Source of the DNA: JBGSMF01 sp964651475
GTDB lineage: Bacteria; Chloroflexota; Anaerolineae; Fen-1058
Assembly (NCBI GenBank): GCA_964651475.1
Contig: CAZYXV010000069.1
Location: 1 to 11,059 of the forward strand
Direction: 5' to 3'
DNA: 11,059 nt
The translations under genes were made by a program, and so were the position numbers. The notes under the pieces are model-generated. The model was not told the DNA's origin and searched no databases. It worked only from the letters and a program-made list of their open reading frames with translations. Below, piece after piece: positions 6,014 to 11,059 of the stretch (within the stretch, counting starts at the first letter, position 1; each line of letters opens with the position of its first letter).

Positions 6014-7288
6014 ATGACCACATCATACAAAGATCCAGATCTTGGCAAGACGCCTCAACAGCTTTTTGCCGAGCGATCCAGGCGTTTGCAGGATGCCATG
6101 CAGCTCAAGCAGCCCGACCGCATCCCGATTCAGTTGAACATGGGCTATATGCTGGCCGAGATGTACGGCGTCACTCGCCAGGAACAGCACGAAAATGCCG
6201 AGAAAGAGCAAGAGATGCTGGAAAAGGCCGCGGCCTACTTTCAGCCGGACAGCCTCTTGGGCGTGTTCAATAACCCCGCCGCCAGCCTGGCCGTAGGCGA
6301 CCGCATGACAAGGTTCCCCGGCCACGGCCTGGATCCGAATGGCTCCTTCCAGTTCGTGGAGGGCGAATACATGAAGGCGGAGGACTATGACGCTTTTATC
6401 GAAGATCCGGCGGACTGGTCCATCCGCAAATATTGGCCCCGCGTCTTTAGCGAGTTGGAGGGACTGGCGCTGCTCCCGCCGTTGGGGCTGGCGGCGTTCG
6501 GCCACTATGGCCTGTTTCAGCTCGGCATATTCAAAGCGCCGCCTGTGGCCAAGGCCCTGCAGGCGCTCGCCAAAGCCGTTGAGGCGCAGGCGTCCGCGGA
6601 TGCACGCACTATGAACTCGTCGCAGCGCCTGGCGGCGTTGGGCTTTGCGCCGCCGACCTTTGCCGGTTCCATCGCAGAAGCCCCGTTCGATTTCATGTCC
6701 GATACGCTGCGCGGCATGCGGGGCATCATGCTGGACATTCACCGCCGGCCGGACAAGCTGCTGGCGGCCATGGACAAGGTGCTGCGTTTTGAACTGGAGT
6801 ACGCCGTTAATTTCAGCCGCGCCACCGGCCTCAATGCCTGCTTTATCCCGCTGCACCGCGGCTCGGACGGCTTTATGTCGCTGGCGCAGTTTGAAAAGTT
6901 CTACTGGCCAACGCTCAAGGCCTTGCAGTTAGGTTTGGTGGAGGCGGGCATCATGCCCTTTGTCTTTTACGAGGGGGTGTGGGACCAGCGGCTCAAGTAC
7001 CTGGCCGAGTTGCCCAGGGCCAAGACGGCCGGCCTGTTCCAATTCAGCGACATTTTCAAGGTCAAAGAGGTTTTGGGCGACACGATGTGCATCATGGGCG
7101 GCATGCGCAATTCGATGCTGCAGGCCGGCACCGCCGATCAGGTGCGCGAGTTCACCATCAAGTTGTGCAAAGAAGTGGGCAAGGGCGGCGGCTTTATCAT
7201 GAGCGTGGGTATTGGCGAGATGGAAGGCTGCAAACCCGATCTGGTCAAGGTGTGGGTAGATACCACCAAAGAGTACGGCGTGTACTAA
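6014..7288 (+). CDS. UroD/MtaA-family methyltransferase A (methyltransferase I candidate)
   Basis: A 424-residue protein of the uroporphyrinogen decarboxylase superfamily. Its length and its place next to a corrinoid gene make it a corrinoid methyltransferase rather than HemE. It is expected to take a methyl group from an unknown substrate and load it on corrinoid protein A. Segments shared with methyltransferase B are VEGEYMKAEDY (115-125), DTLRGMRGI (230-238), HRGSDGFMSLAQFEKFYWPT (281-300) and EGVWDQRLKYLAELP (320-334). Where copy B has Cys-His in LVCHFD, this one has Phe342-Gln343, and the later Cys422 of B corresponds to Ile400. It does have Cys359 and Cys406. The C terminus, ending in KEYGVY, is typical of a large UroD-like subfamily. 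A perfect AGGAGGT lies 7 bases before the ATG. Substrate unknown; methyl ethers are the leading guess. Confidence 0.88.
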   Translation: MTTSYKDPDLGKTPQQLFAERSRRLQDAMQLKQPDRIPIQLNMGYMLAEMYGVTRQEQHENAEKEQEMLEKAAAYFQPDSLLGVFNNPAASLAVGDRMTRFPGHGLDPNGSFQFVEGEYMKAEDYDAFIEDPADWSIRKYWPRVFSELEGLALLPPLGLAAFGHYGLFQLGIFKAPPVAKALQALAKAVEAQASADARTMNSSQRLAALGFAPPTFAGSIAEAPFDFMSDTLRGMRGIMLDIHRRPDKLLAAMDKVLRFELEYAVNFSRATGLNACFIPLHRGSDGFMSLAQFEKFYWPTLKALQLGLVEAGIMPFVFYEGVWDQRLKYLAELPRAKTAGLFQFSDIFKVKEVLGDTMCIMGGMRNSMLQAGTADQVREFTIKLCKEVGKGGGFIMSVGIGEMEGCKPDLVKVWVDTTKEYGVY

Positions 7289-7304
7289 AAATACCCCTCG
7301 TCGC

Positions 7305-7317
7305 GGAACGGCGTTCC
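7305..7317. repeat. Short palindromic repeat GGAAC-GGC-GTTCC, copy 1
   Basis: A perfect 5-base-arm hairpin embedded in TCGCGGAACGGCGTTCC, in the 61-base gap between methyltransferase A and corrinoid protein B. Nearly the same 17 bases (one difference) recur at 10623-10639 after the transporter gene. The placement right after a stop codon in both cases fits a dispersed intergenic element rather than a gene-specific signal. It could modulate read-through between the two modules. Confidence 0.6.
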
Positions 7318-7349
7318 CTTAGAATTCGATGAGGAGAAAGGAAAATACA

Positions 7350-7973
7350 ATGTCAAAGGAATTGATTGACGCCATCACCGAGATGCGCGAAAAAGACGTG
7401 CTGGCTATCGCCGACAAGCTGTTGGCCTCGGGCGCCAGCCCCATCGCCATCCTGGACGCATGCCGCGAGGCGATGACCATCATCGGCCAGCGTTTTGAGG
7501 CCGGCGAGTGTTTTGTCCCCGAGTTGATCCTGGCGGGCGAAATGCTGGGGCAGGTTTCGGCCAGGGTCAAGCCGCACCTGCAGGCTCGGGCGGTTGGGCA
7601 GAAAAAGCTGGGGCGGGTTGTCATCGGCACGGTCGAAGGCGATATCCACGACATCGGCAAGGATATTGTGACCTTTATGCTGGACGTCAACGGCTTTGAA
7701 GTGACTGACCTAGGTGTGGATGTACCACCGACAAAGTTCGTCGAGGCGGTGAAACAGACCGGAGCCAAGATCGTCGGCCTGAGTGGATTCCTGACCCTGG
7801 CCTTCGACCCGATGAAATATACGGTCAAGGCATTGAAAGACGCGGGCCTGACCGATGTCAAGATCATGATTGGCGGCGGGCAGATTGACGATCAGATTCG
7901 CGAGTATACCGGCGCGGACGCCTATGGCAAAGACGCCATGGCCGCGGTGGCGCTGGCCAAGAGTTGGTCATAG
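7350..7973 (+). CDS. Corrinoid (B12-binding) methyl-carrier protein, copy B
   Basis: A 207-residue corrinoid carrier, closely similar to copy A. The helical cap contains PIAILDACREAM (31-42) and RFEAGECFVPELILAGEML (48-66). The B12 domain holds DIHDIG at 98-103 (axial His100), then DLGVDVPPTKF, LSGFLTLAF and IMIGGGQIDDQI. An in-frame ATG at 7329 would add seven residues. I prefer 7350 because AAAGGA lies 7 bases before it and the MSKEL start aligns with MSKAL of copy A. It is 11 bases from the next ATG and forms the second carrier-methyltransferase module. The linker between cap and B12 domain (about 78-88) is where it differs most from copy A. Confidence 0.95.
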   Translation: MSKELIDAITEMREKDVLAIADKLLASGASPIAILDACREAMTIIGQRFEAGECFVPELILAGEMLGQVSARVKPHLQARAVGQKKLGRVVIGTVEGDIHDIGKDIVTFMLDVNGFEVTDLGVDVPPTKFVEAVKQTGAKIVGLSGFLTLAFDPMKYTVKALKDAGLTDVKIMIGGGQIDDQIREYTGADAYGKDAMAAVALAKSWS

Positions 7974-7984
7974 GAGTGTGAAAA

Positions 7985-9310
7985 ATGTTTACCAGACCCG
8001 ATAATTGGAACCAAATGTCCCCGCTCGAAAGGCGAAAAGCTCGTCTGGACGCCTGGCAGAATGCCCCGGTGCAGTTCGCCGGCCCGGAAGCGGAAGCGAA
8101 ATACAAGGAACGCATCGAACGCCTGCGCAAGATCTATGATATGGAGCCGCACGATCGCCCTGTGGCCGATCCTTTCATGGGCGCGAATGAATATGTCGCG
8201 CGCCGCAAAGGGATACGGGGCAAAGACATTGTTTACAACCACGAGAAATTGCGAGAGCCTCTCCTGGCGTTCCATCGTGATTTCCAGCCGGATGTGTCCG
8301 TAGGCATGCTGCCGTATCCCGGCAAATCATGGGATATGCTGGATTTCAAGTTATATGTCTGGGGCGGCCAGAAACTGTCCGATAATTCGGTCATCCAGGC
8401 GGTTGAAGGCGAGTACATGAGGCCGGACGAATATAAAGATTTCATCGCCGATCCAACCGCTTTCTGGCTCAAGCAATACCTGCCGCGCGCTTACGGCGCA
8501 TTGGGGGCCCTGTCCATGCTGCCGGATTTCCCGCGCATCTCGGAAAGCGTAGACACCATTGATCTGCTCGTTCCATTTGGGCTGCCGCCCTTTCAGGAAA
8601 TGCTCCACAAGATGATGGAAGCCGGGAATGAATTGATGAAGGTGTTGGGCGCAGTCGGCCAGACGATGGGCATGGTTGCCGCTGAGGGCTTTCCTGGCAT
8701 GGGCCTGAACATTGTCAAAACCCCCTTCGATTACCTCGGCGACACGTTGCGCGGCACCAAGGGTGTCCTGGTGGATATGTACCGCCGCCCGAATGATTTG
8801 CTGGCAGCCTGCGAAGCCTACGTACCGGTCCTGATCAAGTCAATTGTGGGTGTCAGTGATCGCACCGGTGCTCCCTGCGTTTTGTACGTGCTGCACAAAG
8901 GCGCGGACGGTTTCATGTCGCAGGCGCAGTTTAAAAAGTTTTACTGGCCCACCTGGAAACAGGTCATGCTGGCGCTGTACGAAGAAGGTATCACCAGTTA
9001 CCTGTTCATTGAAGGGTCTTACAATAACCGCTTGGAAAACCTGGCCGAAATGCCCGAAAAATCCCTCGTCTGCCACTTTGACAAGACCGACATGCGCCGC
9101 GTGAAGCAAGTTCTGAGCGACAAATTCATTATCGCCGGGAACGTTCCTGCCTCGCTGATGGCAACCGGCACGACCGACGAAGTTCGCGCTTACTGCGCTG
9201 ACCTGGTAGAGTTATTCGAAGGATCGTCGTACATCATGGCCCACGGATGCTACTTTGAAAATACCACCGACGAAAAGCTGCGCGCTTTCATAGATTCGGT
9301 CAAAAAGTAA
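7985..9310 (+). CDS. UroD/MtaA-family methyltransferase B (methyltransferase I candidate)
   Basis: A 441-residue UroD-superfamily corrinoid methyltransferase, expected to demethylate an unknown substrate onto corrinoid protein B. It shares with copy A the blocks VEGEYMRPDEY (140-150), DTLRGTKGV (253-261), HKGADGFMSQAQFKKFYWPT (304-323) and EGSYNNRLENLAEMP (343-357). Unlike copy A it has Cys363-His364 in LVCHFD and Cys422 in MAHGC about 60 residues later. That arrangement is reminiscent of the His-x-Cys...Cys zinc site of MtaA/MtbA; assigning these residues as metal ligands is inference. The N terminus (1-60) is charged and unlike copy A, and the two proteins are overall much more diverged than their carriers. 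TAGGAG lies 8 bases before the ATG. It is the last gene of the cluster, followed by a strong hairpin. Confidence 0.88.
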   Translation: MFTRPDNWNQMSPLERRKARLDAWQNAPVQFAGPEAEAKYKERIERLRKIYDMEPHDRPVADPFMGANEYVARRKGIRGKDIVYNHEKLREPLLAFHRDFQPDVSVGMLPYPGKSWDMLDFKLYVWGGQKLSDNSVIQAVEGEYMRPDEYKDFIADPTAFWLKQYLPRAYGALGALSMLPDFPRISESVDTIDLLVPFGLPPFQEMLHKMMEAGNELMKVLGAVGQTMGMVAAEGFPGMGLNIVKTPFDYLGDTLRGTKGVLVDMYRRPNDLLAACEAYVPVLIKSIVGVSDRTGAPCVLYVLHKGADGFMSQAQFKKFYWPTWKQVMLALYEEGITSYLFIEGSYNNRLENLAEMPEKSLVCHFDKTDMRRVKQVLSDKFIIAGNVPASLMATGTTDEVRAYCADLVELFEGSSYIMAHGCYFENTTDEKLRAFIDSVKK

Positions 9311-9327
9311 CCTGGCTTTTGATGCAA

Positions 9328-9353
9328 CCCGTGCGCCCATTCGGGCGCACGGG
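9328..9353 (+). terminator. Strong hairpin after methyltransferase B
   Basis: Eleven-base perfect arms CCCGTGCGCCC (9328-9338) and GGGCGCACGGG (9343-9353) surround a 4-base ATTC loop, 17 bases after the stop codon. There is no T-run on either strand, so it is not a canonical intrinsic terminator. Its position at the end of the cluster and its stability still suggest transcription termination or 3'-end protection. It lies just before the transporter's ribosome site, so it could also weaken read-through into that gene. Confidence 0.6.
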
Positions 9354-9372
9354 ACTCGAAGGATAGACATTT

Positions 9373-10620
9373 TTGCAAGCACAAAGAGAAATAGAGTTGA
9401 TTTCGACGAAACGCAAAGCGTCAGCGGCTTTTGTTGAATTTGTAATCGTCGTGTCTATGATGATGTCTTTGACGGCTTTGTCCATTGATGCAATGTTGCC
9501 AGCACTGCCTCAAATAGGCCACGACCTGGGTGTAGCGAGCCCGAACGACCGCCAGCTCGTCATCTCGATAATTTTTTTGGGTTCGGCGCTTGGCCAGCTA
9601 TTCTTTGGGCCGCTTTCCGATAAAACAGGGCGCAAGCCGGCGATCTATGCCGGATATTCCTTGTTCATCACCGGTTCCCTGGTCTCCCTGTTTTCGATAA
9701 ATTTCCCCACGATGTTGTTGGGACGTGTTCTCCAGGGACTTGGCTTGTCTGCGCCGCAAGCGGTTACGATGGCCCTGGTCCGCGATCAATTCGAAGGCTG
9801 GAAAATGGCGAGGGTCATGTCATTTGCTATGACGGTGTTCATTCTCGTGCCGATGATTGCCCCCACCATTGGACAAGGAATCCTTTCGCTGGGAGGCTGG
9901 CGCAGCATTTTTGGCAGTTTTTTGTTGTTCGCGCTGATCACGCTAATATGGTTTGCGCTTCGAATACCCGAAACACTCGCTCGGGAAAACCGGACCCGGT
10001 TTTCGCTGGAACGCATTGTACATTCAATTCGAGAAATCCTGAAAATTCGTCCCGCCCTAGGCTATACCCTGGCAGCCGGCCTGCTTAACGGCATCTTTCT
10101 CGGTTACTTGAATTCATCCCAGCAAATCTTTCAGGAACAATACGCATTAGGGGAATTGTTCCCACTGTGCTTTGCCACCATCTCGTTATCGTTGGGGATG
10201 GCCTCTTTTCTTAATGCGCGCCTGGTGACGCACTATGGGATGATCAAGCTGGTTCAATGGGCGTTGGGAATCGTGTTTGGACTGGCTGTGATCTTTTTAG
10301 GGATATCCCTGGTTCTCGCCGGCCAACCTCCCTTGTGGATGCTCATGGCGTACCTCATGACGTCTTTCTTCTGCACCGGTATTCTTTTTGGGAACATCAA
10401 CTCTCTAGCCATGCAACCCTTGGGGCGCCTGGCGGGCATCGGCGCTGCGGTGGTCGGCTCTCTCTCGACCTTGATCTCTATGCTGCTTGGCATAGTGATC
10501 GGCCGCAGCTACGACGGGACAATACTTCCATTGGTCGCTGGAATGACCATTCTGACTGGAATCTCTATTTTCGTCATTCGTTGGGCAACGTCAGATAAAA
10601 ATCTCGTGACAATCGTTTGA
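9373..10620 (+). CDS. Bcr/CflA-like MFS drug or metabolite transporter
   Basis: A 415-residue inner-membrane protein of the major facilitator superfamily, with about twelve hydrophobic spans, probably a proton-coupled exporter. TALSIDAMLPALPQI (34-48) is typical of the Bcr/CflA drug-resistance branch. The loop between spans 2 and 3 holds MFS motif A as GPLSDKTGRK (79-88), followed by GRVLQGLGLSAPQAVTMALV (117-136) and APTIGQGILSLGGWRSIFG (163-181). The central cytoplasmic loop lies around 200-225. The start is a TTG at 9373 with AAGGA 9 bases upstream; no ATG suits the N terminus. The stretch is visibly richer in A/T than the RACo region. It follows the methyltransferase cluster on the same strand after a hairpin, so co-expression is uncertain. 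It might export a demethylated product, or be unrelated. Its 3' end overlaps the convergent gene by 30 bases. Confidence 0.9.
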   Translation: MQAQREIELISTKRKASAAFVEFVIVVSMMMSLTALSIDAMLPALPQIGHDLGVASPNDRQLVISIIFLGSALGQLFFGPLSDKTGRKPAIYAGYSLFITGSLVSLFSINFPTMLLGRVLQGLGLSAPQAVTMALVRDQFEGWKMARVMSFAMTVFILVPMIAPTIGQGILSLGGWRSIFGSFLLFALITLIWFALRIPETLARENRTRFSLERIVHSIREILKIRPALGYTLAAGLLNGIFLGYLNSSQQIFQEQYALGELFPLCFATISLSLGMASFLNARLVTHYGMIKLVQWALGIVFGLAVIFLGISLVLAGQPPLWMLMAYLMTSFFCTGILFGNINSLAMQPLGRLAGIGAAVVGSLSTLISMLLGIVIGRSYDGTILPLVAGMTILTGISIFVIRWATSDKNLVTIV

Positions 10621-10968
10621 CATCGCGGAACAGCGTTCCGTAAAATTTATGGGCAAGGCGTAGGTCTGGCCGTCCACTTCCAGGTAAAGGGTATTGGCTG
10701 GCATAATGCGCCCGGCAATGGTATCCAGCCTTTGCGTGACCGGTTCGAGGTTTACTTCCACGCAGGGGCCGGGCGTGGGTGTGGCTTCGGGTTCTTGGGC
10801 CAGGATGGGCTTTTGTTCCGCCCGCAGTTCAACTGCGGGCGCGCCGGCCTGCGCGGGGCTCGCGCCGAGCGGCGGCAGTTGGCTATCGAGCCAGAGCAAG
10901 GCAAACGAGCACACAACGGCGAAAGACAAGAGCGCAAGCCTTGATGTGGTTTGACCATTTTCTGCCAT
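10591..10968 (-). CDS. Small signal-anchored or secreted protein of unknown function
   Basis: A 125-residue protein I do not recognise. Residues 11-27 are strongly hydrophobic after a short polar N terminus, giving a signal peptide or membrane anchor. A possible cleavage site is after PAQA near 41. A Pro/Ala-rich linker with ATPTPGP (62-68) follows, of the kind common in Chloroflexota envelope proteins. A folded part of about 40 residues comes next, including RLDTIAGRIMPANTLYLEVD (80-99). The ATG at 10968 has GGAGGG just upstream; an in-frame TTG at 11028 would add 20 lysine-rich residues and is less likely. Two repeats lie inside the reading frame: a 23-base palindrome at 10819-10841 and a GGAAC-N3-GTTCC element that encodes most of the tail after residue 107. 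The last residues are therefore probably not ancestral, and the gene may be decaying. Confidence 0.6.
   Translation of the reverse strand: MAENGQTTSRLALLSFAVVCSFALLWLDSQLPPLGASPAQAGAPAVELRAEQKPILAQEPEATPTPGPCVEVNLEPVTQRLDTIAGRIMPANTLYLEVDGQTYALPINFTERCSAMSNDCHEIFI
10626..10640. repeat. Short palindromic repeat CGGAAC-AGC-GTTCCG, copy 2
   Basis: Six-base perfect arms around an AGC loop, 5 bases past the transporter stop codon. Together with its flank (10623-10639) it differs at one base from the element at 7301-7317. On the minus strand it falls inside the 3' end of the small exported protein's frame and supplies its near-terminal codons. It could serve as a convergent-gene 3' hairpin. Confidence 0.6.
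10819..10841. repeat. 23-base near-perfect palindrome within a coding sequence
   Basis: Arms CGCCCGCAGTT (10819-10829) and AACTGCGGGCG (10831-10841) are exact reverse complements around a single central base. It lies in the linker part of the minus-strand exported protein, where it encodes APAVELRA. Its length and symmetry suggest a mobile or dispersed palindromic element tolerated in a flexible linker rather than a protein-driven sequence. Confidence 0.6.
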
Positions 10969-11059
10969 TTTGCCCTCCGGTTTTTTTCTTTTTTTTGCCT
11001 TTTTCAGGAAGTACATCCAGAGACTCAAAAACCGAAATAAATATGTTACCGTCGCTGGC
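10969..11059. other. Upstream region of the small exported protein
   Basis: On the minus strand this stretch leads into the exported-protein gene. It holds the ribosome site GGAGGG (10978-10973) and, just before it, a purine-rich A tract (about 10980-10996; T-rich on the plus strand). I see no convincing -35/-10 pair in the portion present; the promoter may lie beyond the window. Confidence 0.4.

Noticed and set aside
6014..9310. Haem-pathway uroporphyrinogen decarboxylase (HemE) for the two UroD-family genes
   Set aside because: At 424 and 441 residues both are longer than HemE (about 350). Each is paired with a corrinoid carrier gene, and they lack the HemE N-terminal RQAGR-type motif.
206..9310. 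Pyrrolysine-dependent methylamine methyltransferase system
   Set aside because: No MttB/MtbB/MtmB-like gene is present. The TAG codons that I see end the corrinoid genes normally, just before the next ribosome site or start.

Overview
The window carries an accessory one-carbon gene cluster: a corrinoid-dependent methyltransferase system of the O-demethylase type, with its regulator, flanked by a drug/metabolite transporter and a small exported protein. The DNA is GC-rich with AT-rich control regions, and the gaps hold many short palindromic dispersed repeats. Together with the ATPTPGP linker in the exported protein, this suggests an anaerobic Chloroflexota (Anaerolineae-like) bacterium from sediment or a similar habitat. 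That placement is an inference from style; no rRNA or marker gene is present.

Layout. (1) 1-205: intergenic DNA with three hairpin repeats, one of them terminator-like. (2) 206-1641, minus strand: a GntR/UTRA regulator followed, with a 4-nt ATGA overlap, by a corrinoid protein (copy C). (3) 1642-1820: a divergent control region with two good sigma70-like promoters and an inverted repeat lying on the regulator's own -35 box. (4) 1821-5162, plus strand, tightly overlapping: a DUF1638 protein, a RACo-type ferredoxin/ATPase that re-activates oxidised corrinoid, and a methyltetrahydrofolate:corrinoid methyltransferase. (5) 5163-5379: a repeat-filled spacer. (6) 5380-9310, plus strand: two successive modules, each a corrinoid protein followed by a UroD/MtaA-family methyltransferase (A then B). 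(7) 9328-9353: a strong hairpin. (8) 9373-10620: a Bcr/CflA-like MFS transporter. (9) 10591-10968, minus strand: a small signal-anchored protein whose 3' end converges on and overlaps the transporter.

How the parts fit. In acetogen O-demethylases four components work together. Methyltransferase I takes a methyl group from the substrate, a corrinoid protein carries it on cobalt, methyltransferase II passes it to tetrahydrofolate, and an ATP-dependent activating enzyme rescues Co(II) corrinoid. All four are here: methyltransferase I candidates at 6014 and 7985, corrinoid carriers at 5380, 7350 and 206, methyltransferase II at 4365 and the activator at 2500. The substrate cannot be read from sequence; methoxylated aromatics or other methyl ethers are the obvious candidates. 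The two methyltransferase I paralogs differ at likely metal-ligand positions, so they may use different substrates or chemistry.
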